Assembly: GCF_902499175.1 (NCBI RefSeq)
Contig: NZ_CABVQC010000077.1
Span: forward strand, 1-43,102
Source of the DNA: Burkholderia aenigmatica
Lineage (GTDB): Bacteria > Pseudomonadota > Gammaproteobacteria > Burkholderiales > Burkholderiaceae
Direction: 5' to 3'
Length of the DNA stretch: 43,102 nt
Shown here: positions 8,901 to 15,704 of the stretch, piece by piece
Layout: each line of letters opens with the position of its first letter
How positions within the stretch are numbered: position 1 is the first letter of the stretch
Notes under the pieces: generated by a model
The model's database searches: none
The model's input: the letters and a program-made list of their open reading frames with translations, nothing else
Told to the model about the DNA's origin: nothing
Position numbers and translations under genes: made by a program

Positions 8901-9978
8901 AATCGTTTCGCGAATGCTGGTGCTTGGCTATGACCCTGAGCAGTTTGAAGCTGTTGATCGGCAAATGAACTCCGGCCCTCGTATGGGAAATGACAAGCAC
9001 AAGATTGACAGATACGGGAAGAAGTACGGCTGGATCGCTTACTTTGAGATGTGGGGTGTCCGGTACGCGCAGGGCCTCCTTGCCGAGGAGCGCAGCGCTC
9101 GCCCCCCAGATGTGGACATCGACCCGACGTTCCCGCTCGAGGCCGAGAGCATCGCCCTGTCGCTCCCAGACTTGTTCGGCGGTCAGTCTACGGGTGCCGG
9201 TGACTGGGTGGTGAGAGGTCCGGAACCAGACTACCGTGGCATCCTCGAAATCGCGAAGATTGATGACCTGACGGGGCCGTGGGTCGTTCTTGACGGGTTC
9301 CTCGAACAGAATGCTCCTGCTGATGACCGACAGGTATTCACCTTCCTCCGAGGTGTAATCGTTGACAGAGGAGAAGTCGACCGCCTGTGTACGTTGTTCA
9401 CTGGTCTGGAATACCCAGGCAATGACGCCATTCCGGAGGCGCCAAGCTACTACTATACCTATGCGGGTGAGATGCCTTTCTCCTCGATTCCGGGGTTGCT
9501 TGTTGCTGATGAGCAAGAGGGCGACCGCACCGAATACATGGTGTCCGCTGATAGGTGGTCAAACAATGGTGTCGCGATCGACATTCCAGTGCAGCAATAC
9601 AACTGGGAGAGCTACCACAGCGTGGTGAACCAGAACAGCGGTGCGTGCTTGCCCTCTAAGCGACTCTGTGAGGTTTTGAGTCTCAGATACCGTGCCAACA
9701 AATGGGACCTGCACGATGCTGCAGGCGTGGCGTCCCTGTACCGTGAAGTCGGTGAGTATGGCTCAGAGATCAATGGTTCGTTCAGCTATCTGCGTCGTGA
9801 CCTTCTTGACAGCTACTTGACGCAGTCCGGCAAGGCGCTGGTGTGGCTCATGTGGGGAGAGCGCGGTTTCCATCACCGGTCAGCCAAGGTGCACAACCTG
9901 CACGAGTACTACGCGAACCACCAGCATATTCACAAGCGTACTCATGTCTATCAGCCTGTTTCGAGCACTCAATCGTAG
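5944..9978 (+). CDS. large STAND/NACHT NTPase with PD-(D/E)xK-like N-terminal domain (Avs-like)
   Basis: A 1344-aa multidomain protein. Residues 1 to about 170 resemble Mrr-like restriction nucleases: FEKLCRALVRRHYG, then GVEF (E48) and GWQCKWY (Q69, K71), fitting the E...QxK core of PD-(D/E)xK folds. A helical linker follows. The NTPase spans about 310-600, with Walker A AAAGEGKSE (K337), Walker B VIDGLNEAED (D408, E412) and a STAND-type HPLTLRIFC (about 494-502). Residues from about 600 to 1344 are long and mostly helical with many Trp/Tyr, as expected of a ligand-sensing C-terminus; no TPR or WD repeats could be proven. The layout matches antiviral STAND (Avs) proteins, which recognise phage proteins and trigger an N-terminal effector. 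It is preceded by GGGGAGAACGTCG as ribosome site. Being third in an operon with a radical SAM gene is not part of the AVAST types I know. It looks intact. Confidence 0.85.
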   Translation: MPEANWDVFSELPGAADENFEKLCRALVRRHYGRFGCFKQLANQPGVEFHLQLAESCALGAPPRWIGWQCKWYELANGQDLGAARRTKIIEGMEKTRRHVPSVTDWKLWTHHTLTKGDQEWFFALEKDRFPELKLELLTATDIEDLLVGPGALLRETYFGELVLTPALLAEQYRLAAAPFKRRYQPEVHVVVGAEEMVLRRLGGQSAWESLKKLSSALERNCTDIASLTGQLKTEIKAEVESLLARAAGLADLLDSLHAALGKGDFDAVQQILALNPPLPVRYDRLLSKLRGARSDGAPLAANLVADIHAVSSALRSLERSIGVRAFAVLAAAGEGKSELAVKVTEADGEFPGGVLLLGKNLHAGQGLDDLVSAFKISGRPAESFDRLVEAVDAAGQRAGKRIPIVIDGLNEAEDPRSWRDELARADELLKDFPYVLVIVTLRDEFAQMCLPEEFPQVEHNGFQEDPQTAIGKYFEYYKIDTTDADLPIEFLQHPLTLRIFCEVTNHRRQHIVGVEALPSSLAGLFEAHFNKVAERVAELSSTAHRIYQDEVQDALLTIAGLLWEGNARSVEFKAARAAVQDVGRWDVSVIRALESEGVLVRTTSEEGGQGIAFAYDLMAGHMMARHLLARPSLTQWLQSNEGHVHFEFRAPGSHTFAYDVFQALVDLYPQRPGRRPLWQDLSDENLVMNALLLTAQSDPRHIGRETVERFARAMQESKQFAQFAFARLRSIRAARAHPFDVDFLHGVLLAMPNTQRDLFWSEWVRERADEVEDDLKFLSTRWKSGGLDEREIRRVRWVMWTLTSTFRSLRDEATKTLYEFAVKRPGEFFRLAVDAIAVSDPYVPERMFAAAYGAVLTTWSDINAAEMREALPIVAREIYQAMFAPGATHPTWHGLYQQYCLGIVAIARMVDPACLSEDEVAHLFPPFSHLPSPFENMPQYDPEVIERAKRAAIRMDFGNYTMGRLIPGRSNYDDRNPEYQRVLPGIVSRMLVLGYDPEQFEAVDRQMNSGPRMGNDKHKIDRYGKKYGWIAYFEMWGVRYAQGLLAEERSARPPDVDIDPTFPLEAESIALSLPDLFGGQSTGAGDWVVRGPEPDYRGILEIAKIDDLTGPWVVLDGFLEQNAPADDRQVFTFLRGVIVDRGEVDRLCTLFTGLEYPGNDAIPEAPSYYYTYAGEMPFSSIPGLLVADEQEGDRTEYMVSADRWSNNGVAIDIPVQQYNWESYHSVVNQNSGACLPSKRLCEVLSLRYRANKWDLHDAAGVASLYREVGEYGSEINGSFSYLRRDLLDSYLTQSGKALVWLMWGERGFHHRSAKVHNLHEYYANHQHIHKRTHVYQPVSSTQS

Positions 9979-10090
9979 GTCGAGTCAGGCGGGAGGGCGC
10001 CGCCATGCTTGGACACTGTGGTAGATATTTATGCAGGGCGAGGGGCAGGCAGCGGAATCACTTCATCGTCGATGCTTCTTGATCTACCCG

Positions 10091-10342
10091 TCATGCGGCC
10101 GCTTTCAAACTACCGTGCGGATCGGTGACGAATTTCTTCTGCACACCCGAGTCGAACTCTGCATAATTTCTCGGTGCATGGTCGAGATCAATGACCGTCA
10201 CAGTGACGATTTTGGCGATGTTCAGACGGTCCCACAAAATCGCCTGCATCAGGTTGCGGTTGTACTTCATTACGGGCGTCTGGCTGGTAAAGAACGAGTG
10301 CGACTTCGCCCAGCCGAGATTGAAGAAGCGCACCGACAGGCT
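10091..10342 (-). pseudogene. fdhA: C-terminal fragment of glutathione-independent formaldehyde dehydrogenase
   Basis: The last roughly 83 codons match, from memory, the C-terminus of Pseudomonas/Burkholderia FdhA, a zinc-dependent NAD-linked formaldehyde dehydrogenase: landmarks are LGWAKSHSF, QTPVMKYNRNLMQAI, WDRLNIA and VQKKFVTDPH. The catalytic and structural zinc sites and the Rossmann fold are all absent. The fragment is joined in frame to the end of an M24 peptidase fragment at about 10343, creating a chimeric 144-codon frame (10091-10525). It is a recombination relic and no function is expected. Confidence 0.8.
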
Positions 10343-10832
10343 GCCACCTTCCGCGCCGACGTGGCTTTCGACACAGGCTGTCATGCCGACCTCGAACCGG
10401 CCGTCGTAACCCGCGCTGTCCCAGTTGACCTGATGCGCGATCGGCGGATACTCGTCGACGATTTCGGCGCTCCATGTCTCGGCGCGTTGTTTCGCATCGG
10501 GGCCGGTGTTGAAGTAGTTCCACATCGAGATTCAGGTCGTCCCATACGCCTTCGCTGCTATGGAACTCCCACGCGATGATCCGGCCGGTGGCGAACATCA
10601 TCACGTCGCGTGTGGGGTTGCGCCCGGCCTATACCTGCATGTTCGACGTGTTGGTCGCATAGCGAATGCGAACCGGGTTGTACAGCAAGATCGCCGGAAT
10701 ATTGTGCGCGAGCAGCTGTTTCTGAACCCGGGCCAACCGGTATACGTGTATGTCATGCAAGACGGTATCCGTGTCATGCAGATAAATAGTACTGCTTAGA
10801 TATAGAATCAGATCGCCAGCCATACTGTTCAC
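10343..10832 (-). pseudogene. M24-family (creatinase/Xaa-Pro peptidase/DddP-like) pseudogene
   Basis: Degraded gene read downward from about 10832. The N-terminal creatinase-like domain is recognisable in YRLARVQKQLLAHNI and RIRYATNTSNMQV. An in-frame TAG follows at 10629-10631. The same frame then continues through ATGRIIAWEFHSSEG, and a frameshift near 10525-10540 moves the reading frame to NYFNTGPDAKQRAETWSAEI. It then skips the catalytic middle and resumes at the M24 C-terminal motif FEVGMTACVESHVGAEGG before running into the fdhA fragment. So it has a nonsense codon, a frameshift, an internal deletion and a fusion. M24 family membership is fairly secure; the exact substrate class (peptide, creatine, ectoine, DMSP) is not. 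Confidence 0.7.
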
Positions 10833-10861
10833 CCTCCCGGGATCGTTCTAATGGTTGGCTC

Positions 10862-11277
10862 ATGCTCAGTCACATTGAGCGGCACCGCGCTGTCATGTCC
10901 AAGCTGTTGCAAGACGTGCCAGGTATTGGTCGTGTCGCCGCGACGACCTTGATGCCGAATTGCCTGAACTGGGCCATCTCAATCGGCGGCAAATCTGCGC
11001 CCGGGTCGGCGGGGCACTCTATGCGAAAGATTCTGGTTCCAGCAGGGGCCGTAGGCACATCGCCGACGGGTGCTTCGAGGTATGGTGCGCGCTATACATG
11101 GCAACCCTCATCGCCACTCGTTTCAACCCGGCCGTTCGCACTTTCTACGAACGGTTGGTGGACGCTGAAAAATTCAAGAAGGTGGCCTTAATCGCCTGTA
11201 TCCGCAAGCTCATCACCCATCTCAATGCGATCGTCTGTCGCCACCTGAATGCTCACAATCAACCCCTCACAGGTTGA
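10862..11277 (+). pseudogene. IS110-family transposase remnant, frameshifted
   Basis: The C-terminal transposase_20 part of an IS110/IS1111-type transposase. The first frame gives LLQDVPGIGRVAATTL (about 10895-10950). The next frame continues as MPELGHLNRRQICARVGG, then AKDSGSSRGRRHIADG, ALYMATLIATRFNPAVR and KKVALIACIRKLITHLNAI to a stop at 11277. One frameshift near 10955 separates them, and the N-terminal RuvC-like half (DEDD catalytic part) is missing. It is dead as a transposase and marks past IS activity in the island. Confidence 0.82.
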
Positions 11278-11711
11278 CACTCAACACGGTTACTCAGGTC
11301 ACCGTCACGTTACACGGTGGTGCAACTCCCAGGCCGCTTCGTCAGAATCGGGTTCGCAATAATGCCACTCGGACCGCACCAGGCTTGCCGGAGGCAGAAT
11401 TCCGCCAGTTTCGCAATCCACATGAGGCTCATCGCGGTTCGCATACCTTCGCTGAGTCCTTCCGTCCTTATCGCACTTTGATCACCCCTCCAGATGTACG
11501 GGTGCCGGAAATCGGCACCAACGTCGGCGAATAGAGATCGATATATTGCATCGCGAAGATTGTCGAGAGCTCGTTTTCGGTATCTGTTGGGCGGTTCTTC
11601 ATGCTGGCTGCTGATCTAATCCAGGACGAGAGACCGATGGCTCGCGTCGATCGTGAGCAACGTGATTTGACGTAGAGTCATTCTAGAAACAGGATGCTTA
11701 CCGCCACGAAG
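11278..11711. other. 434-bp stretch with no recognisable gene
   Basis: Open frames here do not resemble any family I recognise. One 44-codon minus-strand frame (11468-11602, beginning MKNRPTDTENELSTIFAMQY) has plausible composition but no clear ribosome site and could be the broken start of a lost gene. The stretch lies between the IS110 remnant and the antitoxin operator and is probably eroded IS or island debris. Confidence 0.35.
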
Positions 11712-11736
11712 GCGTTTATCTAAAATAGACAAACGC
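11712..11736 (+). promoter_or_regulatory. 25-bp near-perfect palindrome, probable antitoxin autoregulatory operator
   Basis: The sequence has arms GCGTTTATCTA and TAGACAAACGC around a central AAA, with one mismatch in 11 arm positions. It covers a TAAAAT -10-like hexamer (11721-11726) and ends just before the AGGAGG ribosome site (11738-11743) of the antitoxin gene. AbrB/MazE-type antitoxins commonly bind a palindrome over their own promoter. The palindrome is seen; the binding is inferred. Confidence 0.7.
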
Positions 11737-11748
11737 TAGGAGGTCAAG

Positions 11749-12000
11749 ATGAAACTCAAGATTCAGAAATGGGGCAATAGCGCGGCAGTGCGCCTGCCGA
11801 GCAAGCTCTTGGAGCAAATCAACGCATCTGTCGGTGGCTCCCTGAACGCCGACGTCCGCCCGGATGGCGTGTTGCTGACGCCGGCTCGTCGCAAGTATTC
11901 GCTGGACGATCTGGTCGCTCAATGCGGCGCGAAAGCTCCTATGCCCGCCGATATGATGGCTTGGGGCGAAGTCAACGCCGTCGGGCGGGAAGCATGGTGA
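11749..12000 (+). CDS. AbrB/MazE (SpoVT-AbrB fold) antitoxin without a toxin partner
   Basis: 83-aa swapped-hairpin DNA-binding antitoxin. The N-terminus MKLKIQKWGNSAAVRLPSKL is diagnostic of MazE/PemI/ChpS-type antitoxins, and the C-terminus from about residue 45, ending VGREAW, is the usual flexible toxin-binding tail. It has a strong AGGAGG site 5 nt before the ATG and a palindromic operator upstream. In complete modules a MazF/PemK-like toxin overlaps or follows at once. Here the next frame (from 11998) gives only about 38 codons without MazF features and stops at 12113, so the toxin appears lost. The antitoxin could still act as a repressor or an anti-addiction protein. Confidence 0.88.
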   Translation: MKLKIQKWGNSAAVRLPSKLLEQINASVGGSLNADVRPDGVLLTPARRKYSLDDLVAQCGAKAPMPADMMAWGEVNAVGREAW

Positions 12001-12505
12001 TGGGCCGGTGCGCCGTGGCTGGCGTATCGAAGAAAGATGCCGAGGAGCGCGTGCGCGAGTATCCGGAGAAGATCGACATGCCGCCACGCGTCGAGAAGCG
12101 GTATGCGGCTTAGGCGGAGTCGTCTTGATCCTTGGCGGCTAGCATTTGCGAGATTCAGCCTACACGCAAGCCGTTGATTTTTAAACGATTGCAAGGTGGC
12201 ACTCCGTCGGAGGCCACCTTTTCTGCGAATTTTGTAGGAAAAGACCATCTTTTCTGCCATTTTTCGCGAGGGAAAATCTCAGAAAAGGTGCTCAAGCCAT
12301 TGATTCATATAGGCGGGAGAGGCCCCCTTTTTTGCGAACCTACAGCATCGCGCGATGTCTTCGCGCGCCGTGGCCCATGTCAACAATGGTCAATTCCGGC
12401 ACCGGCGTGTTGTGGTCCGCGCGCTCAGTGGCGACAATCGGCCCGCTCGCCCGGGCGAGAACGCTTTGGAAGCGGCTCTCGCTTTTCTCGCCTTGGAAAA
12501 TTCAA
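12001..12505. other. 505-bp stretch without a supportable gene
   Basis: It contains a short frame of about 38 codons just after the antitoxin (ending at 12113, with SKKDAEERVREYPEKIDMPP), which may be the tail of a lost gene, followed by an intrinsic terminator (12195-12222). An A/T-richer stretch with recurring TTTTCTGC / TTTTTTGCG motifs runs from about 12218 to 12340. Nothing else was recognised. Confidence 0.4.
12195..12222 (+). terminator. rho-independent terminator
   Basis: Stem GGTGGC-A-CTCC, loop GTC, GGAG-GCCACC, followed by TTTT. The 10 paired bases have a single bulged A. It is placed to end transcription from the antitoxin side. Confidence 0.75.
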
Positions 12506-12709
12506 ATGACGTTCATCCTCCCGCACAATCCCCGCCAAGACCGGCGTCAACGCGCCGACACGCTGCTGCTCGAAGCGACGACGGATGACGGATTCGTCCG
12601 CGAATCGCTGCGTATCGTCGCCGAGGCCCGGCAGCGCATCGAGGATTCGCGTGGCTCGACAACCGATGCGGGACGGTGTGACATGCACGACGTCGCCGAT
12701 ATCTCGTAA
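12506..12709 (+). CDS. small hypothetical protein (67 aa)
   Basis: The frame from ATG 12506 reads MTFILPHNPRQDRRQRADTL and ends in TAA at 12707-12709. Its charged middle (ESLRIVAEARQRIEDSRG) has the look of a real amphipathic helix. It ends 13 nt before the start of the exported protein gene, so the two may form an operon. No signal peptide, cysteine motif or known family was recognised. The frame is open further upstream, but with low-complexity shadow-like sequence. Confidence 0.4.
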   Translation: MTFILPHNPRQDRRQRADTLLLEATTDDGFVRESLRIVAEARQRIEDSRGSTTDAGRCDMHDVADIS

Positions 12710-12722
12710 GAGGTCACCGACC

Positions 12723-13211
12723 ATGGGATCGAAAGCCGCGAGCCGCACATGGAAGGTCGCACTGGCGCTGGTTGCGCTGACGGGCATCGCATTGTTCACG
12801 CTCGGCACGCGCATTCATTTCGGCTACTACGCCGACGACAGGCAGGCCGCGCTTCGAGCGGAAGCGTTGGTGGTGCAGCGCTTCAACGCGCAGGCATTCG
12901 ACGCGATCTACGACGATGCGGCTGATGCGATGCGCGCTGCCGTGTCACGCACGCAGGCTGTCGATGCGATGCGTGCGACGCTGAAAGCGTACGGGACCAT
13001 CGTCGAAGACAACGAAGGCGCGACGACCTGCTTCCCGGATCAGGTCCGCATGGTGCGCTGGCTGAAGTCGTCGAACGGGACCGACCTGACGCAGATAAGC
13101 CTGTGGTCGACGCCGGGCGGCGATGCAAAGCTGGTGATGATGCGGATTTCGCCGGGGCATTCGAGCGTCGACCCCGAGATCGTCCACCGGAATCGCTGCG
13201 GCTCGCGTTGA
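12723..13211 (+). CDS. hypothetical membrane-anchored/exported protein
   Basis: 162-aa protein with an N-terminal membrane segment (KVALALVALTGIALFTLG, about 10-27) preceded by basic residues, so it is an N-in anchor or uncleaved signal. The rest (about 35-162) is a periplasmic domain containing an ALVVQRFNAQAFDAIYDDA helix, similar in style to the DUF3887/DUF4019 fold (small alpha+beta, cystatin/NTF2-like); that comparison is only an impression. The start at 12723 is favoured over the longer frame from 12585 because AGAGG lies 8 nt upstream and the signal follows at once. Confidence 0.7.
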   Translation: MGSKAASRTWKVALALVALTGIALFTLGTRIHFGYYADDRQAALRAEALVVQRFNAQAFDAIYDDAADAMRAAVSRTQAVDAMRATLKAYGTIVEDNEGATTCFPDQVRMVRWLKSSNGTDLTQISLWSTPGGDAKLVMMRISPGHSSVDPEIVHRNRCGSR

Positions 13212-13259
13212 GTGGCCGATGAATGACGCGCCGCGTGCCGGCACGTGTTCCCGTTTCCT

Positions 13260-13450
13260 TCAGATCCCCATCCGTTCCGATACGCCGTCGCGATCGACGA
13301 ACTTGTGTTTCACCGCGGCGCCGACGTGCAGGGCCAGCAGCAAGCCGAGCGTCAGCACCAGCGCGCGATGCAGCGTATCCGTCAGGAGTCGAAACGGTTC
13401 ATCGCGGCCGACGAGCACCGGCAGATCCGTGATGCCGAAGAAGCTGACCG
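13260..13450 (-). pseudogene. C-terminal fragment of a cytochrome b561-family gene
   Basis: Minus-strand frame from about 13450 to a TGA at 13260. It reads AVSFFGITDLPVLVGRDE, then TLHRALVLTLGLLLALHVG and VKHKFVDRDGVSERM, which are the last transmembrane helix, its haem-ligand His (LHVGAA) and the tail of a di-haem cytochrome b561 (ubiquinone-linked electron carrier). The first three helices are missing. The broken 5' end lies at about 13445, exactly where the oppositely oriented aldehyde dehydrogenase fragment begins. Confidence 0.75.
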
Positions 13451-13653
13451 CGAGCCTGTGGACGAACGATCTCGCGAAGGCGCTGCGCTACGTCCCGCGT
13501 ATCGAGGCCGGCACCGTGTGGGTGAACATGCATACGCTCGTCGACCCGGCCGTGCCGTTCGGCGGCGCGAAAGGGTTCGGCATCGGCCGTGAATACGGCT
13601 CGTCGTTCATCGACGCCTATACGGAACCGAAATCCGTCACGATCCGCTTCTGA
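13441..13653 (+). pseudogene. C-terminal fragment of an aldehyde dehydrogenase
   Basis: About 70 codons of the end of an NAD(P)-dependent aldehyde dehydrogenase: LTASLWTNDLAKALRYV, then AGTVWVNMHTLVDPAVPFGG and GFGIGREYGSSFIDAYTEPK, ending SVTIRF. The catalytic Cys/Glu and the NAD domain are absent and the upstream frame is unrelated (it is antisense to the cytochrome b561 remnant). A strong terminator follows 15 bp after its stop. Confidence 0.82.
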
Positions 13654-13667
13654 GTCGAGTGCAGACG

Positions 13668-13710
13668 GGCGCGTTGCCGGATCAAAGCCCGGCAACGCGC
13701 CTGTTTTCTT
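13668..13710 (+). terminator. intrinsic terminator after the aldehyde dehydrogenase remnant
   Basis: A perfect 13-bp stem, GGCGCGTTGCCGG / CCGGCAACGCGCC (13668-13680 and 13689-13701), with an 8-nt loop, is followed by TGTTTTCTT. It also lies at the 3' side of the oppositely oriented porin gene, but has no T-run in that direction. Confidence 0.85.
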
Positions 13711-13714
13711 CCCG

Positions 13715-14806
13715 TCAGAACCGCGTACTGAACCCGATCCGCGCGATCGACTGCAGCGCGCCGCTCGACGCGCCGTTCGTGTCCATCACGCCGTTGATCT
13801 GCGCATTGCTGCCGTGGTTTGCGCGCTGATGCACGCCCGCCACGTAGACCATCGTGCGCTTCGACAACCAGTACTGGACGGCGGCCAGGAACTGGTGCGC
13901 GTGCGCGTTGTCGAGCGTGTCGTTGCCCTTCATGTACGTGTAGCTCGCGCCGATCACCCATGCCGGCGACGGCCGCCACGCGGCGCCGGCTTCCGCCGAC
14001 CACGCGCCCGCGCCGTTTTGCGCGTTGCGTACGGTCGTGAAGAGCGCTTTCCCCGTGACGGTGCCGAGCGTGTAGTGCATACCCGCGCCCCAGTTGCGCA
14101 CGCTGGTCGGCGGCAGCCCGTCCGTCGCACCGTACTTCTGGTTCGTATAGGCCGCGCCCGCGCCGAACGGGCCGTTGTCGTAGCTCGCGCCGACGCTGAC
14201 CGTGTTGTTCGCGCCGACCGACCCCGCGACGTTCCCGAAACCGTACAGCGCGCCGAAGGTCAGGCCCGACAGCGACGGGCTCGTGTACTTGACCGAATTG
14301 GCCACGCGATTGCTGCCCGCGACGCGATCCCAGTCGAATGCGCCGGTCGGGTTGTTCGGCAACGCGAGCTTGTCGAACGGGCCGTTGCGAAAGCCGTACA
14401 GGCCGACGAGATCCTGCGCGATCTCGTTGCCGCTCGCGGCCAGCGCGTCGACCATGAACTCGTACTGGTTGCCGAGCGTCAGCGTGCCGTAGCGGTCGTT
14501 CTGCAGCCCGACATAGGCCGTGCGCGCGAACAGCCCGCCGCCGATGATCGAGCCGTTGCCGAGCGAATACTGGTTGACGAGCCGGAAGATCGCGCGCGTG
14601 CCCGCGCCGAGATCCTCCTTGCCTTCGAAACCGAGCAGGTTCGGGAAGAAGATGTTGTCGTCGAACTTCGCGGCGCCGTGGCCGCCTTGATTGCTGACAT
14701 AGCTGATGCCGGCATCCATCAACCCGAACATCGTCACGCTGCTCTGCGCGTACGATGCGGCGGGAAGGGCGCATGCCGCGAGCGCCAGAAGGGTCTTTTT
14801 CGTCAT
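13715..14806 (-). CDS. Gram-negative trimeric porin (OmpC/DcaP-type Burkholderia porin)
   Basis: Outer-membrane general or substrate-preferring porin of 363 aa. The start at 14806 gives a classic signal peptide MTKKTLLALAACALPAASYAQ with an AYA-Q cleavage site, then SSVTMFGLMDAGISYV, the standard first beta-strand of Burkholderia porins. It has alternating amphipathic strands and ends in aromatic GFSTRF, the BAM recognition signal. A longer frame starting at 15004 lacks any signal and is rejected. It lies downstream of the SDR/ADH/MFS/cupin genes on the same strand but 175 bp away with a hairpin between, so it may have its own promoter; it probably admits the substrate of that cluster. Confidence 0.92.
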   Translation of the reverse strand: MTKKTLLALAACALPAASYAQSSVTMFGLMDAGISYVSNQGGHGAAKFDDNIFFPNLLGFEGKEDLGAGTRAIFRLVNQYSLGNGSIIGGGLFARTAYVGLQNDRYGTLTLGNQYEFMVDALAASGNEIAQDLVGLYGFRNGPFDKLALPNNPTGAFDWDRVAGSNRVANSVKYTSPSLSGLTFGALYGFGNVAGSVGANNTVSVGASYDNGPFGAGAAYTNQKYGATDGLPPTSVRNWGAGMHYTLGTVTGKALFTTVRNAQNGAGAWSAEAGAAWRPSPAWVIGASYTYMKGNDTLDNAHAHQFLAAVQYWLSKRTMVYVAGVHQRANHGSNAQINGVMDTNGASSGALQSIARIGFSTRF

Positions 14807-14873
14807 CTCCAATGTGCTCCTCACATGTTTCCGATCAGGTCGGATATTTTTGATTGGACTACTGATTGATATG

Positions 14874-14906
14874 AACAAAGCTGAACCAGGCGAATCCCGG
14901 TTCAGC
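14874..14906 (-). terminator. probable terminator after the SDR gene
   Basis: On the minus strand, stem GCTGAACC / GGTTCAGC (14899-14906 and 14880-14887) with an 11-nt loop is followed by CTTTGTT. It lies 75 bp past the SDR stop and may separate the catabolic operon from the porin gene. Confidence 0.6.
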
Positions 14907-14981
14907 GGCAAACAAAGGAAACCGGGGTGCGGCGGGCGTCGGCGGAATTCGCCCGCCCGCCGATGCCCGTTGAACAGCGCG

Positions 14982-15704
14982 CTAGACCGTCGAATACCCG
15001 CCATCGACCGGCACGACCGCTCCGGTCACGAACGATGCGCCGGGCGAGCACAGGAACAGGATGACTTCCGCAACTTCGTCGGCCGTGCCCCAGCGCCCGA
15101 GCGGCGTGCGCTCGAGGATGCGCCGCGACGCCTGCGTGTCGGCCATCAGGCCGCTGCTGAGCGGCGTGTCGATCCAGCCGGGCGCGACCGCGTTCACGCG
15201 GATGCCGCGATCGGCCCACGCCTGCGCGAGCGAGCGCGTGAGCTGCGCGATGCCGCCCTTGCTCGCGCTGTACGCGGGGCGGTCCTTGCTGCCGAAGTAC
15301 GTGTACATCGACGCGACATTGACGATGCTGCCGCCATGCGCCGAAAGCGCTGGCCGCGCGGCGTCGGAGGCCCGCATCACCGACGTCAGGTTCACGTTCA
15401 GCACGCGCTCGAACTGGTCCATCCGGTATTCGTCCGCGTGCCGGCTGATGCCGACACCGTTGACGAGCACGTCGAGCCGCGGCAGCGCCGCGATCGTGCG
15501 CGTCAACGCATCGCTGTCGGTCACGTCGAGTTCCACGCACCGGATGCCCGCGTGCACGGGCGCATGCGGGCCGGCCGCATCGAGCCCGAGCGCGACGACC
15601 GACGCGCCGGCTTCCGCAAAGCGCATCGCCGTGCGCGCACCGATGCCCGATGTGCCGCCCGTCACGATGACGGACTGGCCCTCAAATGCCCACTGACGAC
15701 TCAT
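14982..15704 (-). CDS. short-chain dehydrogenase/reductase
   Basis: 240-aa classical SDR (NAD(P)-dependent oxidoreductase of hydroxyl/keto groups, cytoplasmic). It has the nucleotide-binding VTGGTSGIG (about 15-23), NGVGIS in place of NNAG, catalytic Ser in NVASMYTYF, and YSASKGG (Y-x3-K). The C-terminus VDGGYSTV is typical. The ATG at 15704 overlaps the end of the upstream alcohol dehydrogenase gene by 23 bp, indicating an operon. A longer frame to 15902 is antisense-like shadow sequence. The substrate is unknown; with the partner alcohol dehydrogenase it may interconvert acyloin/diol-type compounds. Confidence 0.9.
   Translation of the reverse strand: MSRQWAFEGQSVIVTGGTSGIGARTAMRFAEAGASVVALGLDAAGPHAPVHAGIRCVELDVTDSDALTRTIAALPRLDVLVNGVGISRHADEYRMDQFERVLNVNLTSVMRASDAARPALSAHGGSIVNVASMYTYFGSKDRPAYSASKGGIAQLTRSLAQAWADRGIRVNAVAPGWIDTPLSSGLMADTQASRRILERTPLGRWGTADEVAEVILFLCSPGASFVTGAVVPVDGGYSTV

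Noticed and set aside
11274..11534. 86-codon plus-strand frame as a gene
   Set aside because: Low-complexity sequence, no ribosome site and no family resemblance; it overlaps the end of the IS110 remnant.
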